NCBI RefSeq assembly: GCF_016881005.1
Contig: NZ_JACOPV010000013.1
Location: 62,001-126,000, forward strand
Source: Pseudomonas arcuscaelestis
GTDB lineage: Bacteria > Pseudomonadota > Gammaproteobacteria > Pseudomonadales > Pseudomonadaceae
Direction of reading: 5' to 3'
Length of the DNA stretch: 64,000 nt
Shown here: piece after piece, positions 50,380 through 58,875 of the stretch
Numbering within the stretch: position 1 is the stretch's first letter
Layout: every line of letters begins with the position of its first letter
Program-made: the position numbers and the translations under genes
The notes under the pieces: generated by a model
What the model saw: only the letters and a program-made list of their open reading frames with translations
Database searches by the model: none
Told to the model about the DNA's origin: nothing

Positions 50380-52062
50380 TCAGGCCGTGGCTTTCTGGGC
50401 TTTGGTTTCGCTGTTGGGCGGGCCGGCAAACTGGGTGGCGAAACCGCCGACGCTGAGCATGTCGACCTCCAGCAGGAAAGGCCCCCCCTGGCTCAGGGCG
50501 TTGTCGAGTACCGGGCCAAAGTCTTGCAGGTCGCTGACCAGGCCATGGCGCAGGCCAATAGACTCGGCAAGCTTGGTGTAGTCCGGGGTGTGCAGCTCGA
50601 CATAGGCGTGGCGGGCGCCGTAGATGGCGTCCTGAATGTTGCGAATCACGCCGTAGCGTTGATCGTTCATCAGCAGGATTACCACATTGGCTTTTTCCTG
50701 CACCAAGGTGGCCAGTTCACCCAGATTGAGGATGAAGCCACCGTCGCCGGCCAGGGCAAACACTTTGCGTTGCGGGTCGGTTTCTGCCGCGGCAACGGCG
50801 GCGCCGATGCCCATGGCCAGCCCCTGGCCGATACCACCGCCCAAGGCATGTACGCCTGCCAGCGGGTGGTACAGATTGAGCAAGCGGTTGCCCCAGATGC
50901 TGTTGGACAGGGTCACGTCGCGTACCCAGGAGAAGTTGCGACCGGTCAGCGCCTGCAACTGCTCGACCATGGCCGAGTAAGGGCCCAGGTCTGCTACCAG
51001 TTGCGTGCGGGATTGGGCGCGCACTGCCTTGAGTTCATCAATGAACGTTGGGTCGATATTCAAGCGTCCTTGCAGACGATCAGCCAGGCCCTCAAGTGCC
51101 AGGGCGGAGTCACCGCAAATGAACAGCTCGCTTGAGTAGCTGCGACCTTCGATGGCTGGGTTGGCGTCAATGCGCAGGGTGGTACGGGGCAGCTTCAAGG
51201 CGTATTTGAAGGTTTCGTTGCTGCGCAGGCGCGAGCCGGCCACGACCAGGGCATCGCACGTCTGCAGGAAGCCTTCCACCAGTTTGTTCTGCGAGAAGGC
51301 ACCCAGGCAGCGCTCGTCGTCCTCGTTGACTACGCCGCGGCCTTGGGTCGAGGTGATTACACCGACACCCATGTCGAGCAAGCGCTTAACCTGCGCCCCG
51401 GCATGACGGGCGCCGCCGCCGAGCCACAGCAGGGGGCGGGTCGCACTGGCCAGGCGTTCGGCGACCAGATCCAGCGCTTCGGGCGCAGGCACCGCGAGCG
51501 GAATCGGCAGCGGCGAGAGATCGGTGGGCATCGGGATAAAGGTCGACTGGATGTCGATTGGAATTTCCACGCTGACCGGACCGGTGGGCGCCGTTAGGGC
51601 GGTTTGGACGGCCAGCTTCAGGGTACTTAGCGCGGTTTCCACACTCCGCACGCGAAAGGCTGCCTTGGACACGGCCTTGAGCATGGTCAGTTGGTCGCGG
51701 GCTTCGTGGATATAGGCGAAGTCCTGGTCCAGGTACGGGGTTTCGATCTGGCCGGTGATATGCAGCAGCGGCGTGCCTGCGGTGAGTGCTTCGACCAGGG
51801 CGCCGGCGGCATTGCCGGCGGCGGTACCGGTTGAGGTCAGGCATACGCCGAGGCTCCCGGTGGTACGGGCGTAGGCGTCGGCCATGTTGGTGGCCCCGGC
51901 TTCACCACGGGCCATGACAAAACGAATGTTGCCACGCACGGCGAAGGCGTCGAGGATCGGCATGTTGTGAATCGAGATCACCCCGAAGGCGGCTTTGACC
52001 TCGCATTGCTCAAGAAATGCGGTGATGGCAGCGCCAACGGTCACAGTGTTTTCATTACGCAT
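50380..52062 (-). CDS. Thiamine-diphosphate-dependent enzyme (acetolactate-synthase/decarboxylase-like)
   Basis: A 560-residue three-domain ThDP enzyme. The N-terminal Glu that activates ThDP is Glu54 (ARGEAGATNMADAYAR), the central domain is TPP_enzyme_M, and the C-terminal GDG motif is FALAGDGGFILNLGELATLV...LLMND with the metal-binding Asn. No FAD-binding or regulatory subunit partner is near, so a 2-oxoacid decarboxylase or carboligase is likelier than true acetolactate synthase. It starts inside the end of the SDR gene (8-base overlap), which indicates coupling. The ATG at 52062 gives the standard N-terminus; longer frames overlap the SDR gene. Confidence 0.9.
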   Translation of the reverse strand: MRNENTVTVGAAITAFLEQCEVKAAFGVISIHNMPILDAFAVRGNIRFVMARGEAGATNMADAYARTTGSLGVCLTSTGTAAGNAAGALVEALTAGTPLLHITGQIETPYLDQDFAYIHEARDQLTMLKAVSKAAFRVRSVETALSTLKLAVQTALTAPTGPVSVEIPIDIQSTFIPMPTDLSPLPIPLAVPAPEALDLVAERLASATRPLLWLGGGARHAGAQVKRLLDMGVGVITSTQGRGVVNEDDERCLGAFSQNKLVEGFLQTCDALVVAGSRLRSNETFKYALKLPRTTLRIDANPAIEGRSYSSELFICGDSALALEGLADRLQGRLNIDPTFIDELKAVRAQSRTQLVADLGPYSAMVEQLQALTGRNFSWVRDVTLSNSIWGNRLLNLYHPLAGVHALGGGIGQGLAMGIGAAVAAAETDPQRKVFALAGDGGFILNLGELATLVQEKANVVILLMNDQRYGVIRNIQDAIYGARHAYVELHTPDYTKLAESIGLRHGLVSDLQDFGPVLDNALSQGGPFLLEVDMLSVGGFATQFAGPPNSETKAQKATA

Positions 52063-52855
52063 GGCGGGACAGGCCTCCAGAAACATCGATATGGCTGCCA
52101 GTGGTGTAAGCCGACAGGGGCGAAGCCAGGAACAGGACGGCCTGGGCTGCTTCTTTGGGCAGACCCAGACGACCCAGGGGAATGTGTTTGCGTTGTGCCA
52201 GTTGTGCGGTCCATTGCGACCAGTCGAGCTCGCGTTCTTCGCGGGCTTCGAAGCGCCGCCGCCACTGGCCGGACTCAACCAGGCCAATGAGAATGCCGTT
52301 GACCCGGATGCCCTTTTCGGCAAATTCAGTGGCCATCGAGCGCACCAGATTCTTCAGCCCGGCACGTGCTGCCGAGGTAGCGACCATGTGCGGCTCCGGC
52401 TGGCTGGCCAGCAGGGAATTGACGCAGACGATCGAGGCGTCGCGCTGCGCTTGCAACTGTGGCAGGAAGGCGCGAACCGGATAGATCACCGAGAAGAATT
52501 TAAGCTGCAGCTCTTCGCTCCAGGCCTCATCGGTGGTGTCGGCGAAGGTAGACACCCGACCTTGTCCGGCGTTGTTGATCAATACCTGCGCCGGGCCGAG
52601 CGCGGCCAGGCTGGCGGCGGCGAAGGCCTTGACCGATTCGGCGTCAAGCACATCGCAAACCTGGGCCAGCAGACGTGCTTGGGGAAAGCGTTCGCGCAGG
52701 CGTGCCAGTGCGCTGTCCAGTCGTTCCTGGTCGCGGCCACAGAAAGCCACCGCGGCGCCGGCTTCGAGCAGTTGCTCGACACAGGCCAGACCAATCCCGG
52801 AAGAGCCGCCGGTAACAATTGCGGTACGCCCTTGCAGTTGATAAAGGTTGCTCAT
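52055..52855 (-). CDS. Divergent SDR protein lacking the YxxxK pair
   Basis: A 266-residue SDR-fold protein. TAIVTGGSSGIG (11-22) is a normal Rossmann motif, and NNAGQGR and CVNSLLAS (Ser147) are present. Where SDRs carry Tyr-x3-Lys, spaced 13 from the Ser, it has T160-x3-R164 (VATSAARAGLKNL). That removes the classical acid-base residues. Such TSAAR-type SDRs exist as a clade; their chemistry is unclear. Its start is one base from the end of the upstream IclR gene, and it overlaps the ThDP gene by eight bases. Confidence 0.88.
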   Translation of the reverse strand: MSNLYQLQGRTAIVTGGSSGIGLACVEQLLEAGAAVAFCGRDQERLDSALARLRERFPQARLLAQVCDVLDAESVKAFAAASLAALGPAQVLINNAGQGRVSTFADTTDEAWSEELQLKFFSVIYPVRAFLPQLQAQRDASIVCVNSLLASQPEPHMVATSAARAGLKNLVRSMATEFAEKGIRVNGILIGLVESGQWRRRFEAREERELDWSQWTAQLAQRKHIPLGRLGLPKEAAQAVLFLASPLSAYTTGSHIDVSGGLSRHA

Positions 52856-52856
52856 T

Positions 52857-53681
52857 TCAATCCCTCATCAGCGCAGTGACACGGCCACCGGCATGGGGCG
52901 TGTAGTTGAGCAGGCGTGAGAGCTCATCGGCGCTGCCGCGCACGTGACCAAGCAGGCCATCGAAGTTGATGTGCCCAACTTGCGCGGTAGGGATGGTTAC
53001 CCCCATGGCGGCAACGACTTTGCCGCTGTGATCACGAACCGGCGCAGCGATGGTCGAGATCGACGACTCGAAGAAACCTTCACCGCTGACAAAGCCGCGC
53101 TGACGGTCGCTCTGCACCAGATCGAACAGTTCCAGCACGGTTTTCGGCGTGCACGGCGAGTGCTGTTCGAGGTGTTCTTCCGGGTACAGATCGCGTAGTT
53201 CGGCCAGGCTCAAGTCTTCCAGCAGGATGCGCCCGAGCACCGTTGCGTGGGCGGGCAGGCGAGTGCCGACGTTGACCGCGCTGGAGAACACCGACGGCGG
53301 CGAGACCTTGGCCACATAAACAATCGAGCGACCGTCACGCACCACCAGGTTGCTCGGATAGTTAAGGTGGTCGCACAGGCGTGCCAGCAGCGGTTGACCC
53401 AACTCGGTCAGTTCCAGCGACGCGAGGTATTCGAAGCCCAGGCGCAGCACCGACATGCCCAAGCGATATTCGTTGCCACTACGGGTTACGAAACCCATGG
53501 TTTCCAAGGTGGTCAGCAGGCGGAAGATGGTCGAGCGCGGCAGTTCCAGGCGGCGTGCCAGCTCCGGTGCCGTCAGAGTACGGTTCTGCCGGCTGAACTC
53601 GCACAGCAGCAACAGGCCGCGCTCAAGGCCGGGGACGATGTATTTATCCTGGTTGTCTTTCAACAGATCCGAATCATTCAT
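52857..53681 (-). CDS. IclR-family transcriptional regulator of the aromatic cluster
   Basis: A 274-residue IclR protein. The winged HTH is VPGLERGLLLLCEFSRQNRTLTAPELARRLELPRSTIFRLLTTLETMGFV; the effector domain follows (SNLVVRDGRSIVYVAKV, ISTIAAPVRDHSGKVVAAMGVTIP). IclR proteins control aromatic and acetate pathways. It is encoded inside the operon, overlapping the hydrolase gene by four bases, so it is probably autoregulated. The matching dyads at 58700 and near 42600-42710 are candidate operators (inference). The ATG at 53681 gives the usual N-terminus; the longer frame is hydrophilic and unlike the family. Confidence 0.92.
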   Translation of the reverse strand: MNDSDLLKDNQDKYIVPGLERGLLLLCEFSRQNRTLTAPELARRLELPRSTIFRLLTTLETMGFVTRSGNEYRLGMSVLRLGFEYLASLELTELGQPLLARLCDHLNYPSNLVVRDGRSIVYVAKVSPPSVFSSAVNVGTRLPAHATVLGRILLEDLSLAELRDLYPEEHLEQHSPCTPKTVLELFDLVQSDRQRGFVSGEGFFESSISTIAAPVRDHSGKVVAAMGVTIPTAQVGHINFDGLLGHVRGSADELSRLLNYTPHAGGRVTALMRD

Positions 53682-54547
53682 AGCGCAGTACCTGTCAGTG
53701 AGACGTCGAGTGCCTGGGCAAGCAGGGTTGCCACGGCCTCGGGTTGTTCGATCGGGCTGGCGTGGCCGGCCGCGGCGATCAGATGAAACGCAGCGCCCAG
53801 GGTGTCGGCCAAGGCGTTGCAATCGGCGGCGGTGGTGATGCTGTCGGCGGCCCCGCAGTGCACTTCACAAGGCACAGCATGGTTCGCGTAGCGCAGCAGT
53901 TGGTCGCCACACAACAGTTCGATGGCCTGGCGGTAGCCTTGGGGCAGCAGGCGGGCCATATTCCATTGCACCCAGGCGCGCGCATCGCTGCTGGCCGCTG
54001 CCGAAAGCATGTGTGCGCTGCGTTGTTCGGCGAGCGTGGCGATGCCCAGTTGCTCCAGCGCCTGCAAGCGCTTGCTGCGGACCTCATCGGCCTGCGCCGC
54101 GCGTGCCGGGTCACCGTAGCCCTGCGCCGGGCTGAGCAGCACCAGGCGGCTGACCCGTTCGGGGGCGTTGCTGGCAAGCGCTGCAGCGGTGATGGCGCCC
54201 AGAGAGTGACCGACCAGCACACAGCGTTCGATGTCCAGTGCATCGAGCAACTGGCGCAGGCGCCGGGCGTAGTCCGGTGCCTTGGGTGCCGGGTCATGCA
54301 ACGGGCTGGATTGCCCATAACCGGGTGCGTCCCAGGCGATTACCCGTGCTTTGCCACTCAATTGCACGGCCACCTGCAGCCAGGACGCGGCCCCTGAACC
54401 GATGCCATGCAAAAGAACGATGGCCGGACCCTGTCCTGCTTCACGTATCGCTTGCGTGCGCTCGTTCAGTTGCACCAGGCGCAGCGGGAAGTGTTGCTCC
54501 AACTGGGCGTGCAGCGCGAGGGTCGGAGTGTCGGTGGCGTGCAACAT
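53678..54547 (-). CDS. Alpha/beta-fold hydrolase
   Basis: A 289-residue hydrolase: oxyanion motif VLLHGIGSGAASW, nucleophile elbow LVGHSLGAITAAAL, Asp in CGAADSITTAAD, and His in AAAGHASPIEQPEAV. The shape is that of meta-cleavage product hydrolases and esterases, which cut C-C or ester bonds in ring-cleavage products. The stop of this gene overlaps the IclR start by four bases. Substrate is not resolvable. Confidence 0.9.
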   Translation of the reverse strand: MLHATDTPTLALHAQLEQHFPLRLVQLNERTQAIREAGQGPAIVLLHGIGSGAASWLQVAVQLSGKARVIAWDAPGYGQSSPLHDPAPKAPDYARRLRQLLDALDIERCVLVGHSLGAITAAALASNAPERVSRLVLLSPAQGYGDPARAAQADEVRSKRLQALEQLGIATLAEQRSAHMLSAAASSDARAWVQWNMARLLPQGYRQAIELLCGDQLLRYANHAVPCEVHCGAADSITTAADCNALADTLGAAFHLIAAAGHASPIEQPEAVATLLAQALDVSLTGTAL

Positions 54548-54551
54548 AGCC

Positions 54552-55091
54552 TTACCCGCGCTTGATCGAGGCCAGCGGGTGCGCTGGCGGATAGGTTGGC
54601 GTGACCGGCTTTTTCGCCCCGAGCATCACGCACATCAGCGCATCTTCGTCACCGATGTTGATCTCTTCGCGGTAGACCCCTGGCGGTACCGAAATCAGGT
54701 CGCGGTCGGTGAGGATGGTTTCGTAGCGCTCGCCATCTTTCTCGATGATCACTTTCAGCTTGCCGCGCAACACGAAGAACACTTCCTCGACGTCGGTATG
54801 AATGTGCGGTGGGCCTTCATGGCCGGCCGGGATGACCATGGTCGAAAAGGTAAAGTTCTCCGAGGCGATAGTGTTCATGTCGGTGTTGACCCCGGTGCCA
54901 CCGGTGCCCACGTAGCGCATTTGGGCACGACGGAACTTGGGATCGAAGTCGGCCTGGAACTTCAGCGCATCCCAGTCGTACTTGCGGGTTTCATAGCGGG
55001 CGATGCGGGTTTGCATCCAGCCTGCCAGGTCGGTGCCTGCAGGTTGTTCCCAGGTCTTTGGCGCGTCGTTTTGAACGCAAAGGTCGGTCAT
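54552..55091 (-). CDS. Cupin-domain protein
   Basis: A 179-residue protein with one cupin: motif 1 GHEGPPHIHTDVEEVFFVLRGKLKVII (His-x-His-x4-Glu) and motif 2 LISVPPGVYREEINIGDEDAL, which lacks the usual His. A metal site is therefore partial, with three ligands from motif 1. Cupins in aromatic clusters are dioxygenases or isomerases; this small one may be a dioxygenase-type or accessory enzyme. It ends four bases before the hydrolase gene and starts 14 bases after the SDR gene. Confidence 0.85.
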   Translation of the reverse strand: MTDLCVQNDAPKTWEQPAGTDLAGWMQTRIARYETRKYDWDALKFQADFDPKFRRAQMRYVGTGGTGVNTDMNTIASENFTFSTMVIPAGHEGPPHIHTDVEEVFFVLRGKLKVIIEKDGERYETILTDRDLISVPPGVYREEINIGDEDALMCVMLGAKKPVTPTYPPAHPLASIKRG

Positions 55092-55105
55092 GAATTTCTC
55101 CTTGG

Positions 55106-55873
55106 TCAGGGCATGACGAACCCGCCGTTGACCGGCAGGGTTTGTCCAGTGATGAAGCGAGACAGATCGGACAGGGCGAACAGCACGGCGCCACTGACGT
55201 CTTCTGGCAGTTGTGGGCGTTGAATGGCCCGTTGTTCGGTGTACAGCCGATGGCGCGCCTCGGGTACGTAAGCGGTGGCCTCCACCAGCACCAGGCCAGG
55301 GGCAATGGCGTTGACGGTGATGTTGTCGCTGCCAAGTTCACGGGCAAGGCTGCGGGTCATGGCGATGATTGCGCCCTTGCTGGCGACGTAAGCCAGCAGG
55401 TTTGGTGCTCCCCACAACGGCGTGTCGGAGGCCAGGTTGATCACCGCACCTTTGCCGCTGGCACGCAGGGCAGGCAGGCAGGCGCGGGTCATCAACCAGG
55501 TACCGCGTACATTCACCTGCATCACCTGGTCCCAGGTTTCGATATCCAGCTGCTCGCAGGTCTTGCCCCCGGAGTTGGTAATCGATGCGTTATTGACCAG
55601 GCCGTCCAAGCCGCCGAGTTCGGCAGTGGCTTGGGTGACGCAAGCGGTGATCGAATCGGGGTTGCCTAAATCGAGGGTGACGCCGCTGACCTGCAAGCCT
55701 TGCTCGCGCAGCTCGCAGGCAGCCTGCTGCACGCGCTCGGCAAGGATGTCGGCGATCACCACCCGTGCACCCGCCTGGCCGATGGCCTGGGCGAAGGCGT
55801 AACCGAGGCCGCGAGCACCACCGGTAACGAGCACGCGACGGCCTTCAAGCATGGTGTTGAATGGGCTCATCAT
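55106..55873 (-). CDS. Short-chain dehydrogenase/reductase (classical)
   Basis: A 255-residue classical SDR: VLVTGGARGLGYAFAQ, NNASITNSG, Ser in NLASDTPLWG and the catalytic Tyr-x3-Lys in LLAYVASKGAIIAM. Unlike the cluster's other SDR it has the full catalytic set. It could oxidise a dihydrodiol or alcohol intermediate to the catechol or ketone. The first ATG overlaps the permease stop (ATGA); a second ATG is adjacent. Confidence 0.92.
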   Translation of the reverse strand: MMSPFNTMLEGRRVLVTGGARGLGYAFAQAIGQAGARVVIADILAERVQQAACELREQGLQVSGVTLDLGNPDSITACVTQATAELGGLDGLVNNASITNSGGKTCEQLDIETWDQVMQVNVRGTWLMTRACLPALRASGKGAVINLASDTPLWGAPNLLAYVASKGAIIAMTRSLARELGSDNITVNAIAPGLVLVEATAYVPEARHRLYTEQRAIQRPQLPEDVSGAVLFALSDLSRFITGQTLPVNGGFVMP

Positions 55874-56646
55874 TGGGTACTCAGCATGGCTTTGGGCAAG
55901 TAGTGAAGGACACGCTTCTCGGCCCAGACCACGGCGCCATAGGCCAGCACGCCGATCAGGGTAAGCATGACAATGGCGACGAAAACCCCGGCGGTGTTGC
56001 CCTGGCCCTCAGCGTCTACCAGCAGGAAGCCCAGGCCCTGATTGCCGCCGACCAGCTCACCGACGGTGACGCCGATCACTGCCAGGGTCGAAGCAATGCG
56101 CAGGCCGGAGAACAGCGCGGCCATGGCCGAAGGAAACTCCACTAGGCGGAAAATCTGCCAGCGGCTGGCGCTCATGGTGCGTACCAGGTTGATCATGTCC
56201 GGGTCTACGGTGCGGATGGCCGACAGCACGTTGATCATCACCGGGAAGAACACGATCAGAATGGCGATGAGAATCTTCGGATAGATGGTGTAGCCCAGCC
56301 ACATCACGAACAGCGGGGCGAAGGCCACTTTCGGCGCGATCTGCAACGCCAGGATGTAAGGCGAGAGCATGGCTTCGGCCGATGGCGACAGGCCAAGCGA
56401 AACACCGATGGCAACCCCGAGCAGGGCGCCGAGGCCAAAGCCGACGATGATTTCGAAGGCAGTGATCAGGGTGTGCTCGAGCAGCGCGCTGGACTGCCAC
56501 ATGACCACGCTTTCTTGCGCGACCCGAGTCAGTTGCGGCATGACGAACTCGGGCATGCCGAGCAGGCCAGGACCCCATTGCCAGGTCAGCAGGAACAGGA
56601 TCAGCAAGGCAATGCTGCCGAGCACGGAGGTGTTGAGATTTCTCAT
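55870..56646 (-). CDS. ABC transporter permease (SsuC/TauC-like)
   Basis: A 258-residue inner-membrane permease with about six segments and the BPD-transport EAA-like loop SAIRTVDPDMINLVRTMSASRWQIFRLVEFPSAMAALFSGLRI. The family serves nitrate, sulfonate, taurine and aromatic substrate importers. It overlaps the SDR gene by four bases and follows the binding-protein gene by 29 bases. It is part of the cluster's importer. Confidence 0.92.
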   Translation of the reverse strand: MRNLNTSVLGSIALLILFLLTWQWGPGLLGMPEFVMPQLTRVAQESVVMWQSSALLEHTLITAFEIIVGFGLGALLGVAIGVSLGLSPSAEAMLSPYILALQIAPKVAFAPLFVMWLGYTIYPKILIAILIVFFPVMINVLSAIRTVDPDMINLVRTMSASRWQIFRLVEFPSAMAALFSGLRIASTLAVIGVTVGELVGGNQGLGFLLVDAEGQGNTAGVFVAIVMLTLIGVLAYGAVVWAEKRVLHYLPKAMLSTQ

Positions 56647-56675
56647 CGGGCTAATACCTTTTTATACATCCAGGC

Positions 56676-57674
56676 TTATTGCGCGGCCGTGGTGGTTTCG
56701 ATGAACTGGTTGCTGTAGAGCTCGTCGAGCTTGGGTTCTCTGGCGACGATGCCTTCGCTGACATAGAACTTGCGTACCGTGTCCAGTCGTGCGGGATCGA
56801 TTCGGCCGAGCACGGGCTGATTGGCGTAGACATGCTCGACGTAGAGGCGGAAGGTTTTCTCCAGCGCCGCTTCCTTGCCGGCGTAGGCCGGGACGGCTTT
56901 GGCGAACGTCGCAGCCGCAGCTTTCGGGTCCTGAATGATGTCGTGCATGCCCTGCAGGGTGGCCTGGACAACGCCTGCGACAATCTTTGGCTGATGCTTG
57001 ATGGCGTCATCGGAAGCCAGGATGGCCTGGGCCATGCTTTCGAAAATCTGTTCCTGAGGAATCAGGTTGATCTTTAGCCCGGCCTCTTCGGCATTGACCA
57101 CCCAGTCCGGTACACCGGCCATGGCCTGCGCCTTGTTTGCCGAGAACAGCTGCCAGACGCCCGAGGGGCCGGCGGCCTGGATGTCGACGTCGGTTTTACT
57201 CAAGCCAGCTTTGCGCAAGGATGCGAGGAGGGCGTAGTAGGTCGTGTCGGAGTACGACATCACGGTCAGGGTCTTGCCCTTGAGGTCCTTGACCGACTGA
57301 ATGTTCTCACCGGCATTAGTGGCGATCATGGTCACACCGCCGGCACCGAGCACGGCCACGGCGCGTACCGGAATACCGTTGGCACGAACCACAATCGGAG
57401 TGTCACCGATGGCGCCACCGAGCATGGCATTGCCGGCGCCGATCTGTTTGGCGACATCCACACCGCCCTTGGCGGCGATAAAGGTCAGGTCCAGGTCCCT
57501 GGCACTGTAATAGCCCTTTTCCTTGGCAATGATCCACGGCGCAAAGGCCGGGGAGTTGGGGGGCGCGGGCAGCAGGTAAGTAACCTTGGTCGGCTCTGCC
57601 TGGGCAGACACTGCCAGAGCAAGCCCCAGGGTAACGAGCGAAGTCTGCGCAAGGCGTTGCAGGGACTTGAACAT
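56676..57674 (-). CDS. ABC transporter substrate-binding protein (NMT1/SsuA family)
   Basis: A 332-residue periplasmic protein with a signal peptide (LVTLGLALAVSAQAE). The body is the NMT1/ThiY/TauA fold: PAFAPWIIAKEKGYYSARDLDLTFIAAKGGVDVAKQIGAGNAMLGGAIGDTPIVVRANGIPVRAVAVL and PDWVVNAEEAGLKINLI. Ligands of this class include sulfonates, pyrimidines and aromatic acids; this one's is unknown and should reveal the pathway's substrate. Confidence 0.92.
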   Translation of the reverse strand: MFKSLQRLAQTSLVTLGLALAVSAQAEPTKVTYLLPAPPNSPAFAPWIIAKEKGYYSARDLDLTFIAAKGGVDVAKQIGAGNAMLGGAIGDTPIVVRANGIPVRAVAVLGAGGVTMIATNAGENIQSVKDLKGKTLTVMSYSDTTYYALLASLRKAGLSKTDVDIQAAGPSGVWQLFSANKAQAMAGVPDWVVNAEEAGLKINLIPQEQIFESMAQAILASDDAIKHQPKIVAGVVQATLQGMHDIIQDPKAAAATFAKAVPAYAGKEAALEKTFRLYVEHVYANQPVLGRIDPARLDTVRKFYVSEGIVAREPKLDELYSNQFIETTTAAQ

Positions 57675-57713
57675 GCGTACTCCTTAATCGGTTGATGGGC
57701 CGTGAGGCGTTGA

Positions 57714-58565
57714 TCAATGCAATTCGGTGTCTTCGCCGACTTTCAGCAGTTCCATCAGGCGCCCAGCCAGGGGGCCGATCTCCGGTAACTTGCGGCGTTC
57801 AAGCGGGTTGTCGCGAAACGGCAGGTCGATATCGATCTCTTCGATGATGGTGCCGGGGCGGGCACTCATGACCAGCAGACGGTCGGACATGGCAATCGCC
57901 TCGACCAGGTCATGCGTGATAAACAGCGCAGTTTTTTTCTCTGCGTAGAGCATCTTTGCCAGATCCTGCTGGAGGATCATCTTGGTTTGCGCATCGAGGG
58001 CCGAGAACGGCTCATCGAGGAACAACACCTGCGGATCGACCGCCAGGGTTCGGGCCAGCGCTGCACGCTGGCGCATGCCGCCCGACAGCTGGAACGGGTA
58101 GTGGTCGGCAAAGCCTTGCAGATGGCAGCGGTTGAGCAGATCTTCAGCAATGGTCTGGCGTTGGGCTGCGGGCATGCCCTGGATTTCCAGGCCCAGCTCG
58201 ATGTTGCGGCGAATGCTGCGCCACGGCATCAGCAAATCCTTTTGCAACATGAAGGCGACCTTGCGCACCGGTCCGACCACGGCTTCACCCCCGACGAAGA
58301 CTTCGCCTTCGCTGGGGCGGTAGAGGCCCGAGCCCATGTTGAGGATGGTGCTTTTGCCACAGCCGGACGGGCCGATGATCGAGACCACCTCACCGCGACG
58401 AATCTTGAAATTCACCTCGCGAATGGCGAAGGGCGCCTCGGACTTGCCTTTGGCTGGGAAACATTTGCCGACATTGCGAAATTCGATTTCGGTCGGCTCC
58501 AGGTCTTCCCTGGAGCGTGGCGAATTCCATTGAGGGGTGATTGCGTACATCTCTTTCACAGCCAT
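57714..58565 (-). CDS. ABC transporter ATP-binding protein
   Basis: A 283-residue ATPase: Walker A GPSGCGKST, Q-loop MLQKDLLMPW, signature LSGGMRQR, Walker B LFLDEPFSALD, and H-loop ITHDLVEA. It is of the SsuB/TauB type. It is the first gene of the cluster, following the AT-rich regulatory region. A weak GGGGAAG site precedes the ATG; a second Met (MYAITPQ) five codons on is possible. Confidence 0.92.
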   Translation of the reverse strand: MAVKEMYAITPQWNSPRSREDLEPTEIEFRNVGKCFPAKGKSEAPFAIREVNFKIRRGEVVSIIGPSGCGKSTILNMGSGLYRPSEGEVFVGGEAVVGPVRKVAFMLQKDLLMPWRSIRRNIELGLEIQGMPAAQRQTIAEDLLNRCHLQGFADHYPFQLSGGMRQRAALARTLAVDPQVLFLDEPFSALDAQTKMILQQDLAKMLYAEKKTALFITHDLVEAIAMSDRLLVMSARPGTIIEEIDIDLPFRDNPLERRKLPEIGPLAGRLMELLKVGEDTELH

Positions 58566-58875
58566 TGGGGAAGCTCTCTGGTCTGTTTTATAGGTGATAC
58601 GCGGTTTAGTGCATGAACAATGCCAAGTGACTTGTCATCGTGTTTTATTTAAAAAATACTTATTTATTAATGACTTATACAAAGTAAGCAAAAAGTAAAT
58701 TGTTTTATATATGAAACAAGGTTTTCTATATGGCACGAAATTGCACAGCAATTGCGCTGGGCGATTGCTGATGCAATAAGAAAGGGCTTTTTCGGTAACG
58801 GATTTTAGCTAATGGTTTCGTAGGTGAAACCACGGCGAAGGGGCCGAAGAGACGGCCACTACGCGAGTGATATGT
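58566..58875. promoter_or_regulatory. AT-rich regulatory region of the catabolic cluster
   Basis: This 310-base gap before the first cluster gene is much AT-richer than its neighbours. It contains the near-perfect dyad at 58700-58719 and TGTTTTATTTAAAAAA at 58641-58656. At 58814-58831 is GGTTTC-gtaggt-GAAACC, a perfect 6-bp inverted repeat with the same six-base spacing of GTTT/GAAAC halves. It also carries the end of the next minus-strand transporter transcript. No gene is seen in it. Confidence 0.6.
58700..58719. promoter_or_regulatory. Candidate IclR operator dyad
   Basis: TTGTTTTATATATGAAACAA is palindromic except for one mirrored pair of positions (T/G at 7 and 14 in the arms). The size and AT-rich centre suit an IclR-family operator, and related sequences precede the porin gene. 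Binding is inferred. Confidence 0.5.

Noticed and set aside
58731..58745. TGGCACGAAATTGCA resembling a sigma-54 promoter before the catabolic cluster
   Set aside because: The GG to GC distance is nine bases instead of ten and it points rightward, where no gene begins; sigma-54 promoters do not tolerate this spacing.
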